From Candidatus Rifleibacteriota bacterium (GTDB lineage: Bacteria > Muiribacteriota > Ozemobacteria > Ozemobacterales > Ozemobacteraceae): 52,757 nucleotides of DNA. The notes below the pieces were generated by a model. That model searched no databases and was not told where the DNA came from. It was given only the letters and a program-made list of their open reading frames with translations. A program made the translations under genes and the position numbers. Where the stretch lies: contig JAHISQ010000168.1 of NCBI GenBank assembly GCA_018818125.1, positions 1 to 52,757 on the forward strand, given 5' to 3'. Of this stretch, positions 16,905-25,630 are shown one piece after another (position 1 is the first letter of the stretch; every line of letters begins with the position of its first letter).

Positions 16905-19805
16905 ATGAGTGATGAAAAAGCCAGTCGTTTATACTTCTGGGACAATGCAAAGGGCGTTCTGATTTTTTTAGTCGTCTTTGGTCATTTTCTTTTTCCCTAT
17001 AGAGACATCAAGGGAGTAGGTGTTGTTTTTGATCTAATTTACCTATTTCACATGCCCGCGTTTATTTTTATTTCGGGCTACCTCAGTCGACTCGTTTCAG
17101 ACAGCAGAAAGTCCATTCTAAAGCTTTGTTGTGCCTATTTTATCTTCAATTCACTCATTATGGTTTATGGCGTCCTCTATGATGGGCTTGAGCCAAGCCT
17201 TTTAACGCCATGTTATTCTTACTGGTATATATTAGCGCTGGTTGCATGGCGACTTATTACTCCAACCCTTGCCAGGGCTCGGGAAGTTCTCCCTTTTTGT
17301 ATTGTTCTTGCAGTCTTCATCGGCTTTTGGGATGAGGTGAACAATATGCTTGCTTTGTCAAGAATTGTTGGATTCTTCCCGTTTTTTCTGGCAGGCTACA
17401 TGTTCAGCGAGCAGACGCTTATGGAGTTCCTATCGCAAAGAAAGAGGCTTCACGTCGTCCTTGGTTTTTGCTTGCTGGCGATATCGCTTTATTTGGGTTG
17501 GCAGCTTTCCTTGTCCAAGCTTTACCTGGCGGATTTATCATTTCTCCCTTATAAATCGCCAGATAGAGTTTTCTGCCGCCTGATAATCCTTTTAATCGCT
17601 TTTGTTATCATGCTGTCAATGTCACTTTTGTTGCCCCAAAGACGCATTCGGGTTCTTACTAAATGGGGGAAAAACTCATTCTCAATTTATGTTTTGCACA
17701 GGTATATTCCGTTTCTATTTTTTGCATTTTTTCCATACATGAAAGATTCTACGATAATTCTGAGTTACTCATTCTTTGGAAGCCTGTTAACGCTCTTTAT
17801 TCTAGGCTTTGACAGGTTAACTCAACTGCTGAATTACATTCTGAATGTGCTCGCAGATGCTTTTTTAGACTCACAAACTCAAGGTCATAAGGCTATTCGT
17901 TTAGCCTTTTTTCTATTTCTACTGTTCCATTTTGTCTTGGCCATGTCGTTAAGCAGGAATTCTAAGGAGGAAATAGATAGAGTCTATCCTCTTATTTCTC
18001 CTCAGCAGCAGGCAAAAATTAGCAATGCTGTATCCATAGCCTTTGTTGGAGACTTGATTCTGCTTAGAGATCAGGTAAGAGAGGCTTATCACCCGGAAAC
18101 GCAGGATTATGATTTTGATCCCATGTTTAGTTATGCAAAGAAGTATTTTTGTGACTCGGACTTTGCAATCGGTGTATTGGAAGGGCCTCTGGCCGGAGAA
18201 GAAAAGGGTTTTTCTACAAGCAACTACGAAGATGAAATTCCTCTTTACTTGAATTTTCCGGAATCCTTTGTTGATTCAATCAAAAAATCAGGTATTGATC
18301 TTGTAACCATTGCTAACAATCATATTATGGACATGGGAATAGCGGGAGTAATGAAAACCTTAGAGGTTTTAGCTGAAAAAGAGATTGCTCATGTGGGAGC
18401 TTACAGAAATATCGCTGAGAGAAATACTGCCAGAATAATTGATATTAAAGGTCTTAGGGTTGCTGTTTTATCATATACATTCCACAGTAATTACTATTCT
18501 GAAGACTATTTTTTTGAAACAAACAGGTGGGTTACCTCTTTACTGGTGGCAAAAACCAGCCCATATTTTGACGATGCTCTAGCTCAGATTCGCAGTGATT
18601 TTAAACGGGCTAAGGCTGAAAATCCTGATTTTATAGTTGTTTTACCTCATATGGGCACGCAATTTATTCACAAAGCCGATGAGTTTCAGGAGACATGGAA
18701 TGATATTTTCCTTAAAGAGGGCGCAGATGTTATTCTTGCAGATCATTCACACGCTGTCCAACCAGTTGAATTCCGATTGATAGTTGAGGGAGACCATACC
18801 AGGCAAGCTGTAATAGTTAATAGTCCAGGCAACTTTGTTAATTCTTATGTCGATTTCAACGGAGATGCAACGTCAATTGTAAAAATCTACCTGGATCCTG
18901 ATTTAAAGACGGTTTTGTGCGCAGGAATTGTTCCCATGTGGACACAGGCTCTTCGCAATGGTCAGCACCGTGCTTTGCCGATTCAAGATATATTATTTGA
19001 TCCATCGCTTGAGAAAGAGATTAGTTTGTTCGAGATGCGAAGGATTAAGGAGGTTTTTGCATTGGTAACGGAGGTTATGCTTGGGGCAAAACTTTCGCTG
19101 GATCAGTCACAGGCCATATACTATCTTTTCCCTGATGGCTATTACAGACAGCCCGTGGCAAGTTTAGACCTGGATTCTTCGATTACGGACAGCGAAGTTT
19201 ATGCCATGTTTAAAAGGAGCAGTTCTGTATTGTTTGTTGGTGACAGTGTCACGCATGGCTCAAAAAATGGCGGATACGGCTGGTTTGAACCTTTAACCGC
19301 AAGCCTGCCTGAATTAAAAGTTGCCAGAGAGGCCTGGGGAGGGGCAACTACTCATGTTCTTCTGGAAAATTTAGATAGAATCTGCGCCCACGACGCAGAC
19401 CTCTACGTTATAGCGATAGGAACCAATGACATTCGCTACCGAGATTCAAGCATCTGCGCCATGACGTCACAACAATTCGTCAAAAATATTGATAAGCTTG
19501 CCGGGGAGATCCTAAAAAAGAGACCCGCGGCGAAATTTGTTTTTGTAGCCCCGTGGCCGAGTTTGCCAACAGATCCTTTAACCCGTATACCCATAGAACA
19601 AAGAGCGAGTGTGTTTTTAGAATACACAAAAGCTCTTCATGATTATTGCCAACAAAAGGGGTATTTGTTTACAGACCCGTCATCTACGATTCTTTCTTCT
19701 ATCGATCAGAGGGTTTCTGGTTACTACCTGTTGGATTTCATCCATCCCAACGCTGCCGAGGGAATCAATCTTTTTAGTCGAGCCTTTCTAAAATCAGCAA
19801 AATAA
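16905..19805 (+). CDS. Three-domain fusion: acyltransferase-3, CapA-like, SGNH hydrolase
   Basis: A single 966-residue protein. Residues 1-~350 are an acyltransferase-3 membrane domain of about ten helices with the active-site His in FGHFLF (H27) and the FHMPAFIFISGYL loop. Residues ~375-690 are a CapA/PGA-cap metallophosphoesterase-like domain with VGDLIL (D382), ANNH (470-473), PHMG (H582) and ADHSHAVQP (H614, H616). Residues ~773-966 are an SGNH/GDSL hydrolase with VGDSVTHG (S781), GTND (839-842) and DFIHPN (D944, H947). Acyltransferase-SGNH fusions are known for O-acetylation of glycans; the CapA insertion is unusual. It probably acylates or deacylates the island's surface polymer. The reading frame is continuous with no sign of frameshift. 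Confidence 0.88.
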   Translation: MSDEKASRLYFWDNAKGVLIFLVVFGHFLFPYRDIKGVGVVFDLIYLFHMPAFIFISGYLSRLVSDSRKSILKLCCAYFIFNSLIMVYGVLYDGLEPSLLTPCYSYWYILALVAWRLITPTLARAREVLPFCIVLAVFIGFWDEVNNMLALSRIVGFFPFFLAGYMFSEQTLMEFLSQRKRLHVVLGFCLLAISLYLGWQLSLSKLYLADLSFLPYKSPDRVFCRLIILLIAFVIMLSMSLLLPQRRIRVLTKWGKNSFSIYVLHRYIPFLFFAFFPYMKDSTIILSYSFFGSLLTLFILGFDRLTQLLNYILNVLADAFLDSQTQGHKAIRLAFFLFLLFHFVLAMSLSRNSKEEIDRVYPLISPQQQAKISNAVSIAFVGDLILLRDQVREAYHPETQDYDFDPMFSYAKKYFCDSDFAIGVLEGPLAGEEKGFSTSNYEDEIPLYLNFPESFVDSIKKSGIDLVTIANNHIMDMGIAGVMKTLEVLAEKEIAHVGAYRNIAERNTARIIDIKGLRVAVLSYTFHSNYYSEDYFFETNRWVTSLLVAKTSPYFDDALAQIRSDFKRAKAENPDFIVVLPHMGTQFIHKADEFQETWNDIFLKEGADVILADHSHAVQPVEFRLIVEGDHTRQAVIVNSPGNFVNSYVDFNGDATSIVKIYLDPDLKTVLCAGIVPMWTQALRNGQHRALPIQDILFDPSLEKEISLFEMRRIKEVFALVTEVMLGAKLSLDQSQAIYYLFPDGYYRQPVASLDLDSSITDSEVYAMFKRSSSVLFVGDSVTHGSKNGGYGWFEPLTASLPELKVAREAWGGATTHVLLENLDRICAHDADLYVIAIGTNDIRYRDSSICAMTSQQFVKNIDKLAGEILKKRPAAKFVFVAPWPSLPTDPLTRIPIEQRASVFLEYTKALHDYCQQKGYLFTDPSSTILSSIDQRVSGYYLLDFIHPNAAEGINLFSRAFLKSAK

Positions 19806-19871
19806 ATTAAAAAGACCAGTGGTGTTTTTGGAAATAATATACTACTGGTTTCCAAACTTTTAAGTTTCAGA

Positions 19872-20084
19872 TTATGAAGAGGTTTCGGAGGGGGCGTCGG
19901 AGGGGGCTGGGGGGGTGATTATCTTTTCCGCGTTTTCCAAGTTACCCTGTATTTGTTTGTAAAACCCTGCGACTATTTGATCTCCCAGGCTTGTCATCGC
20001 TAGCACGCATGTTAGCGCGAGAAGTGCAATCAACAAGGCATATTCAACCAACCCTTGTCCTCTTTTTTTGTTGAGTTTTCTCAT
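19872..20084 (-). CDS. Flp-type pilin (second copy)
   Basis: A 70-residue prepilin starting at ATG 20084, with an AGAGG ribosome site; a longer open frame upstream is not supported. The short basic leader MRKLNKKRGQ is cut before GLVEYALLIALLAL, the Flp signature with Glu at position 5 of the mature protein and a single hydrophobic helix. The C-terminus is rich in Pro and Ser. It would be a Tad/Flp-pilus subunit, yet no Tad machinery lies in the window. It follows the first Flp gene, separated by a hairpin, so expression may depend on read-through. Confidence 0.85.
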   Translation of the reverse strand: MRKLNKKRGQGLVEYALLIALLALTCVLAMTSLGDQIVAGFYKQIQGNLENAEKIITPPAPSDAPSETSS

Positions 20085-20106
20085 GTTGCCTCTTTGTTCC
20101 AAATTA

Positions 20107-20140
20107 ATAGAAGGGGCAAGCGTAAGCTCGCCCCTTCTAT
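20107..20140 (-). terminator. Hairpin between the two Flp genes
   Basis: A perfect 11-bp outer stem (ATAGAAGGGGC / GCCCCTTCTAT) continues, after one mismatch, into a 3-bp inner stem closed by a tetraloop. It sits 17 bp after the stop of the first Flp gene. The downstream U-run is weak, so it may attenuate or protect the abundant first pilin mRNA rather than stop all transcription. Confidence 0.6.
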
Positions 20141-20157
20141 TTTGTCCGGGATTCGTC

Positions 20158-20340
20158 TTAGCTAATCTTAGAATTAGCGTTATCAAGCACGGTGCTGATG
20201 GTGCTGAACATGCTCTTGATGCTGCCGCCAGAAAGTGTGAGGGCGGTGATCGCAACAACTGCGATAAGGCCGAGAATCAAAGCGTATTCTACAAGGCCCT
20301 GGCCTTCTTCTTCTCTTACAAATCTGCGAATGATTTCCAT
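20158..20340 (-). CDS. Flp-type pilin (first, promoter-proximal copy)
   Basis: A 60-residue prepilin starting at ATG 20340 behind a strong AGGAGG ribosome site. The leader MEIIRRFVREEEGQ is followed by GLVEYALILGLIAVV, the prepilin-peptidase site and Flp helix, with mature Glu5. The rest is a short amphipathic tail. Paired Flp genes usually encode a major pilin and a minor variant. The sigma-54 promoter and following hairpin suggest this copy is made in large amounts under regulated conditions. Confidence 0.92.
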   Translation of the reverse strand: MEIIRRFVREEEGQGLVEYALILGLIAVVAITALTLSGGSIKSMFSTISTVLDNANSKIS

Positions 20341-20386
20341 ATTAGTCCTCCTGAAATATTTTGGCGTTCTGCCGAATATTATTATC

Positions 20387-20402
20387 GCAAATATGGTGCC
20401 AA
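20387..20402 (-). promoter_or_regulatory. Sigma-54 (RpoN) promoter for the Flp pilin
   Basis: The minus strand reads TTGGCAC, five bases (CATAT), then TTGC: the -24/-12 elements with correct spacing. Transcription would begin about 12 bp after the GC, giving a leader of about 35 bases that includes the AGGAGG ribosome site. Pilin genes are frequently RpoN-controlled through PilR-like activators. Confidence 0.8.
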
Positions 20403-20515
20403 AATGCAATTCTTTCTTGGCGGAGCTGAGAGTTCTTTCGTGAGCCGGCTTTGCTGGCTTCGGTGTAAATCGGCTGCGAGGGGTGGGAGAAATTGCAGGT
20501 AATCTTTACCGCGCA

Positions 20516-20533
20516 TGCGGCAAAGTTGCCGCA
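20516..20533 (-). terminator. Short hairpin after the lipoprotein gene
   Basis: A perfect 8-bp inverted repeat (TGCGGCAA / TTGCCGCA, 2-base centre) lies 11 bp past the stop of the 20544-22538 gene. No U-tract follows, so it may be a processing or protective hairpin rather than an intrinsic terminator. Confidence 0.4.
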
Positions 20534-20543
20534 AAGATAAAAA

Positions 20544-22538
20544 TCAGTCCTCGTAGGGGATAGTCGAGCGATTGATGCCCCAGGTGTCTTCGAGGCCAGG
20601 ATAGGGCTGGCGCAGGCGATAATCGTAGGTGGCACCACTGAGCTCTTTCATCATAAGAACCTCATCTGACTTGCTGTCATCTGAGGCTGTGCAGCCGACA
20701 TAGGCGACATCTGCGCTGAAGCCGAGCATGTTATTCGGGCCAAAAATCGGTAGTGGCAGAGTGCCAAGCAGGTGCTCGATACCTTTTTTGCCGGCACCAA
20801 AAACACTGCGCGTTGCCATGAAAATATTCTTTTTAATCGCAGGACTGCCCTGGTTGATCTGAATTGCATAGGGTGTGTCGAACGTGCTGTATTCAATCAT
20901 GGCATTGCGCTGAGCTAGCTTGATGCCAGTGCCCAGCGGCGAAACAAACAGATTGTTGCTAAACTCGATTGTACCGCCAGCCTCGTTTGAAACCAGTCCA
21001 GTCTCAGTATATTCCAGGAAATTGCAGCCGCTGATCTTGATACCGTCATTAAGCTGAGAGCTGATGCCTATCGCCGGATGAATCAGAGTGCTGTTGCTTA
21101 TGTACAGGTTCTTGTTGCTTTTCAGTTCCATGCCTGTTGTGCAACGCTGTGCCGTTACCTGATCGACCTGTAGATCAAGAGTATTATCTATTTTTACGGC
21201 AGTATTGCAGTTTTTGATTGCCAGCAACGAGAAAATTCCGGCTGAATTGGTTATCTGCAGGCCAGTTCCCGCGTCAGAAATGACGACATTTACAAATGTG
21301 TTAACCGAACTGTCAACGCCATCAAACTTTATGCCGCCCCAGGCACCCTTATCGGGATTCGATTTTGCAGAAGCAAAAATAATCGGGAAGTCTGTTGTCG
21401 CAGAAGCTACAATTGCTCCAGAAACTGTGATTTCTACGCGATTTTCATCACCAAGCCTGAAAGAATCACTTTCGGCGATCAGCACTTCTACACCTGAATC
21501 AATCGACAACTTTCCGGTTTCAGTAACATTCAGATCTCCGGCCAGAATGTATGGACTGTTGGCGCGTGTCCAGCGCACTTCGGTCGCGACCTGACCGGGT
21601 ATCAGCATGCTGGCGACATCGTTGTAGCCACCCTCGTTGCCTGCCTGGTCTATGGCTGTGACCCGGTAATGATACTTTTTACCAGCAATTGCTGTTACAT
21701 CGGTGTAACGTTCCTGACCACGCGGAATCAGAATGTTGCTGACCTGGCTGAACGGCGCATTGGCTAGCTCACTGCGATAAACTTTGTATCCTTTAAGATC
21801 GGGGTCGGGAACTGCTGCCCAGAAAACGGTCACCTGACCAGGAGTCGAAGTCAATGCCGCGGAAACGCCGGTGGGTGACGCTGGTGGGGTTCTGTCTTCG
21901 AGTGAATTCTGGGTGACAAAACTGCTCATCGGTGAAGTCTCGGTCAGTCGGCCCTCGCGATTGGCAATAATTTTGAAAAAATATTGTTTTTCTGGCGAAA
22001 GATCAATCAAGCGTACACTGTGGGTTGTTGCATAAACTCCATCTTCTTCTCTTTCAGTTCTGCCCAGAGACTCGCTCTCGCCATATTCTACCAGCCCGTT
22101 GGTATAATCGGTTGTCTTCCATGAGATAACTGCATGCGTTGCAGAAACCTCTTCAACTACAATTTCCAGATAATCAAAACTCTTGGCCTCGATGGCAAAA
22201 TCTTCTGCCGTGCTGGTCTGACCAGAATAAATTTCGATTCCAAAACGACTTGTGTGGTAGCCAAAAGCTGCGACGTTAAACACCTGATCACCAAAGCCAA
22301 TGCCCTCTATGTAATATTGGCCTTTCTCGTCAGTCAACGACCATCGGGTGCTGTCGTATTCCCAGGTAACCAGAGCATCTTCTGCCGGAAGCCCACTTTT
22401 GTCGACTATGCGCCCTTTGAGGTTTCCCTCTCGTGGCGTAACGCTGCTGCCTGTACATCCGATGATGCCCATTCCCAGTATTAACAGCACTGCCGCTACC
22501 AGCATGGTTGCCCGCATTCTATTCATGTTGAAGGTCAT
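20544..22538 (-). CDS. Lipoprotein with carboxypeptidase-like, fibronectin III and beta-helix regions
   Basis: A 664-residue lipoprotein. The signal helix ends in GIIGC with the lipid-accepting Cys28. Residues ~38-115 look like a CarboxypepD_reg-like beta-sandwich (GRIVDKSGLPAEDALV). Residues ~120-215 and ~220-315 look like two fibronectin type III domains (ISWKTTDYTNGLVEYG; VFWAAVPDPDLKGYKVYR). From ~330 to the end are right-handed beta-helix-type repeats with many short Asn/Ser-containing rungs. It is probably displayed on the outer membrane for adhesion or polymer binding. It sits 2 bp after the large TPR gene, so the two are likely co-transcribed. Confidence 0.8.
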   Translation of the reverse strand: MTFNMNRMRATMLVAAVLLILGMGIIGCTGSSVTPREGNLKGRIVDKSGLPAEDALVTWEYDSTRWSLTDEKGQYYIEGIGFGDQVFNVAAFGYHTSRFGIEIYSGQTSTAEDFAIEAKSFDYLEIVVEEVSATHAVISWKTTDYTNGLVEYGESESLGRTEREEDGVYATTHSVRLIDLSPEKQYFFKIIANREGRLTETSPMSSFVTQNSLEDRTPPASPTGVSAALTSTPGQVTVFWAAVPDPDLKGYKVYRSELANAPFSQVSNILIPRGQERYTDVTAIAGKKYHYRVTAIDQAGNEGGYNDVASMLIPGQVATEVRWTRANSPYILAGDLNVTETGKLSIDSGVEVLIAESDSFRLGDENRVEITVSGAIVASATTDFPIIFASAKSNPDKGAWGGIKFDGVDSSVNTFVNVVISDAGTGLQITNSAGIFSLLAIKNCNTAVKIDNTLDLQVDQVTAQRCTTGMELKSNKNLYISNSTLIHPAIGISSQLNDGIKISGCNFLEYTETGLVSNEAGGTIEFSNNLFVSPLGTGIKLAQRNAMIEYSTFDTPYAIQINQGSPAIKKNIFMATRSVFGAGKKGIEHLLGTLPLPIFGPNNMLGFSADVAYVGCTASDDSKSDEVLMMKELSGATYDYRLRQPYPGLEDTWGINRSTIPYED

Positions 22539-22540
22539 AT

Positions 22541-25108
22541 TTACTTAATCCTGGAGAAAGCTTCTTTGGCGAATTTGGCGATTTGAGTGTTAGCCGGAGC
22601 ATTTTCAAGCGCTCGCTTGTAGCACGCCTTTGCCTCACGTATCAGTTTCTTGTCTTCATATGCCTGACCCAGATAGTAGCAGGCATAGGAGTCGCCCGGC
22701 GACAGATTGACCACTCTCACCAAAGCATCAATCGCAGCATCGGGTGAATGTTTGTCGAGATGAGCTACGCCAAGGTTATATAACGCATAGGTGTCTTCAG
22801 GGTTGATTTCTATCGCTCGCTGTAGTGCGACAATGGCTTCGTCAATTTGCCCCTGCTCGTAGAAAGACAAGCCCAGATGTGAATGAGAGTAAGCATCGTC
22901 GGAGTCCAGTTCGATGGCATGCGAGAATGCCTTGATCGCCATTGGCACGCGCCCGGAATTCTTATAGAGCACGCCAAGGCTGTATTGCGAAAACGCATCG
23001 TCTGGATTAAGCATAATTGCCTTTTTGAACGATTCTTCGGCCTGTTCGCGGTTGCCCATGGCACGATAAATACTTCCAAGCAGATAGTGGGCATAAAATT
23101 TTTCGCCGTCGAGCCGGATGCTCATCATTATGCAGTTTAAAGCGTTTTCTAGCTGATTCAGGCTCTTGTATACAGCCCCAAGAATCATCAAGACTGCGGG
23201 GTTGTCTTCCTGATACTTAAGCAATTGCTCAAAGGATTCCCGTGCTTCGTCCATCATGCCGTTGTTTTTGTAGATAAGTCCCAGCAGATAGCGGCTTTCG
23301 GTGTCCGCCGGGTTGAGTTTGATCGTGCGTTTGATTGAGCTGATGGCTTCTTCTAGTCGGCCCTGATTGAGGTAGGCCTTCCCAAGATGGAAAAATGCTT
23401 CCTGAAAATCTGGGTCGAGTTCAATGGTTTTGTGCCATGAACTGATTGCCTGATCTGCCTTCCCGACGCTTTTGTAGGCAATTCCCAGCTGCAGATGCGC
23501 GTGTGAGAAGTCGGGATCCAGTGCTATAGCTTTTTCCCACTCTCTGATTGCTTCATCGATCATGCCTTTTTCGCGATAGGCCAGGCCAAGGCGGTAATGT
23601 GCGCCGGCGTTATCCGGGTTTACTGTTACCGAGCGTTTCCAGCGCGTCAAATTCTGGTCGTCGATGCCTTTGAGGCGGTAGATAACTTCAAGGTTGTAGT
23701 TGGCAAAGCTGTCATAAGGATTGAGAATGATGACTTTGCGGTATTCAATGATCGCTTCGTCATACATTTCCTTGTTTTTATAGGCTGAAGCCAGCTTGTA
23801 GTGAGCCTCAGGATTGTTTGGGTTGTTGACTATTTCTGCTTTGTATTTTTCGATCATCATGTCGATCTCGGTTTTGTTTCTGATGACCGCAGACGGCTTA
23901 GGTGCTGACTCAGTGCCAGTTTTTCGCCGTTGTTCGGTTGCTTTGCGCCAGTGGAAAACGGCCTGTTCGCACTGACCTTTAACATCGTATATTTCCCCAA
24001 GTAAGTCGTGAGCGCGGCTCAGTCTGGCATCTAAAAACAGGCTGCGCTTAAGCTCGCCGGTTGCCTCATCAAGCATGCCACGATCTTTGTAGGCCAGCCC
24101 GAGGTTGAAATGAAGTTCGGCGTCGTTGGGATTGAGGTTGTTTTCAAGCCTGAACTGCTCGATCGCTTTTTGTATCTCGCCCTTTTTGCGCATGACCATG
24201 CCAATAAAGAAGCGCAGTCGCGGGTATTTAGGATCGAGTTTCAATGCCTTGCGAAACTCTGCCTGGGCTGCGTCATCCATATTCAGCTTTAACAGAGCCT
24301 GTCCAAGATAAACATGCGCTTCCAGCAGCATCGGACTGATCGAAAGGACCCGTTTGAAAGCTTCTACCGACTCGTCATATGCCTGACTGAAAAAATGTGC
24401 CATGCCCATGTTTAAGAAGGCAAAAGCGTTGTCGGGGTTGATTCTGATTGAATCTTTGAGCTGTCTGATCGCTTCTTCGTAGTTTTCGAGATTGATATAG
24501 CTTCGGCCCAGTTGGCAAAGCGCGTAGGCGTCCTGTGGGTTGAGCAATACCGCTTTTTTGTATTCAACAATCGCCTTTTTTGGCTTGCCGATCTCAAGAT
24601 AAACCGCACCCAGCGAGAAATGTGCATAAGCATAGTCGCGGTTGAGGTCGATCGCGTTTTTGAGGCGCACAATAGACTCATCGTAGAGTTTTTTGAGTTT
24701 GTAAATCAGGCCCAGCTGCAGGTGCGAAAAGGCAAAGTCAGATTTGAGTGAGATGGCTTTTTTAAATCTGATGATTGCTTCATCATACATTCCCTTGAGT
24801 TTGTAGATAACCCCAAGATTAGCGTATGGAAACGCATAGCTCGGGTTGTACATTATGGCTTTCTTGAATTCGGTTATAGCTTCATTGAGCATACCTTTGT
24901 TTCGGTAAGCCAGCCCGATGAAATTATGGGCGTAAGCGTCTTTCGGGTTGATTGTGATCGCATCTTTGAAGACATTGATGGCGCGATCAGTCTCTCCAGA
25001 CATTTCGAGCGCGCGGGCAAGCTGGTAGTAAGCGAAAAAGTCGCGCGGATTAGATGCAATACGTCTCTTGCAATCCTTGATAATTTCGTCCAGCTTTCGT
25101 TCTGCCAT
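22541..25108 (-). CDS. Very long TPR-repeat protein
   Basis: 855 residues made almost entirely of about 25 34-residue tetratricopeptide repeats (for example AYAHNFIGLAYRNKGMLNEA). A non-repeat spacer near residues 395-425 separates two arrays. No signal peptide or membrane segment is seen, so it is probably a cytoplasmic scaffold. TPR proteins of this sort organise assemblies, including type IV pilus systems (PilF-like) and glycosylation complexes. Position between the pilin cassette and the lipoprotein/Flp genes suggests a role in that surface apparatus. Strong AGGAGG ribosome site. Confidence 0.88.
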   Translation of the reverse strand: MAERKLDEIIKDCKRRIASNPRDFFAYYQLARALEMSGETDRAINVFKDAITINPKDAYAHNFIGLAYRNKGMLNEAITEFKKAIMYNPSYAFPYANLGVIYKLKGMYDEAIIRFKKAISLKSDFAFSHLQLGLIYKLKKLYDESIVRLKNAIDLNRDYAYAHFSLGAVYLEIGKPKKAIVEYKKAVLLNPQDAYALCQLGRSYINLENYEEAIRQLKDSIRINPDNAFAFLNMGMAHFFSQAYDESVEAFKRVLSISPMLLEAHVYLGQALLKLNMDDAAQAEFRKALKLDPKYPRLRFFIGMVMRKKGEIQKAIEQFRLENNLNPNDAELHFNLGLAYKDRGMLDEATGELKRSLFLDARLSRAHDLLGEIYDVKGQCEQAVFHWRKATEQRRKTGTESAPKPSAVIRNKTEIDMMIEKYKAEIVNNPNNPEAHYKLASAYKNKEMYDEAIIEYRKVIILNPYDSFANYNLEVIYRLKGIDDQNLTRWKRSVTVNPDNAGAHYRLGLAYREKGMIDEAIREWEKAIALDPDFSHAHLQLGIAYKSVGKADQAISSWHKTIELDPDFQEAFFHLGKAYLNQGRLEEAISSIKRTIKLNPADTESRYLLGLIYKNNGMMDEARESFEQLLKYQEDNPAVLMILGAVYKSLNQLENALNCIMMSIRLDGEKFYAHYLLGSIYRAMGNREQAEESFKKAIMLNPDDAFSQYSLGVLYKNSGRVPMAIKAFSHAIELDSDDAYSHSHLGLSFYEQGQIDEAIVALQRAIEINPEDTYALYNLGVAHLDKHSPDAAIDALVRVVNLSPGDSYACYYLGQAYEDKKLIREAKACYKRALENAPANTQIAKFAKEAFSRIK

Positions 25109-25122
25109 TCCTGCCTCCTGTG

Positions 25123-25581
25123 TCAGCTTATCCAGTCCAGTGTCCTGAATAGCTCAGGGGTTTTACCCCTTGCGTAATCTAGTATGTCTGCCTTCATTGC
25201 CGGATAAATCGTTACCTGCTCAATTTCTTCGGGTCCGAAGAAGTCGAAACCCTCGACTCGATGGTCTGTTCCGGTTGCCAGCGTCGAATAGTCAGGGTTA
25301 ATTCCCTCGCACACCATGAATTGAATGTGCCGCCCAGTCTCTTTGTTGATAGATTCCCTGATAAACAGCATTCGGAAGCCGGCTGCACTGATTTGCAGCT
25401 CCTCAGTAAGCTCCCGCGCAGCGGCATCATAGGCAGATTCACCCGCTTCCTGCCCGCCGCCCGGCAAAAGCCAGTAGCGCCGGCCATCTTTGAGGTGACG
25501 TACGAAGCAAATCTTGCCGTCATCACGTTTGATCAGCACAGAAACCCGAATCCGGATGCAGTTGTTTTTCAGCTGTTGCAC
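25123..25581 (-). CDS. Nudix hydrolase
   Basis: A 152-residue single-domain protein. The Nudix box is complete: GGQEAGESAYDAAARELTEE matches G-x5-E-x7-R-E-U-x-E-E, including the metal-binding Glu pair. It hydrolyses a nucleoside diphosphate linked to another moiety; the substrate cannot be told. GTG start with the ribosome site rather close to it. It lies 14 bp before the TPR gene, so it may be co-transcribed, and 273 bp after the CheR-like gene, with the hairpin repeats in between. Confidence 0.9.
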   Translation of the reverse strand: MQQLKNNCIRIRVSVLIKRDDGKICFVRHLKDGRRYWLLPGGGQEAGESAYDAAARELTEELQISAAGFRMLFIRESINKETGRHIQFMVCEGINPDYSTLATGTDHRVEGFDFFGPEEIEQVTIYPAMKADILDYARGKTPELFRTLDWIS

Positions 25582-25630
25582 ACCTATCTACATCGGCAAA
25601 CAGCAACTCAAACTGAACTATTTATTTTTT

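Noticed and set aside
19806..19871. Bidirectional terminator between the fusion gene and the Flp gene
   Set aside because: Only a 6-bp ACCAGT/ACTGGT pairing with a long loop is visible, too weak to call.
20084..20258. N-terminal extension of the second Flp pilin to 20258
   Set aside because: It would cross the hairpin and the first Flp gene; ATG 20084 has its own ribosome site and a proper prepilin leader.
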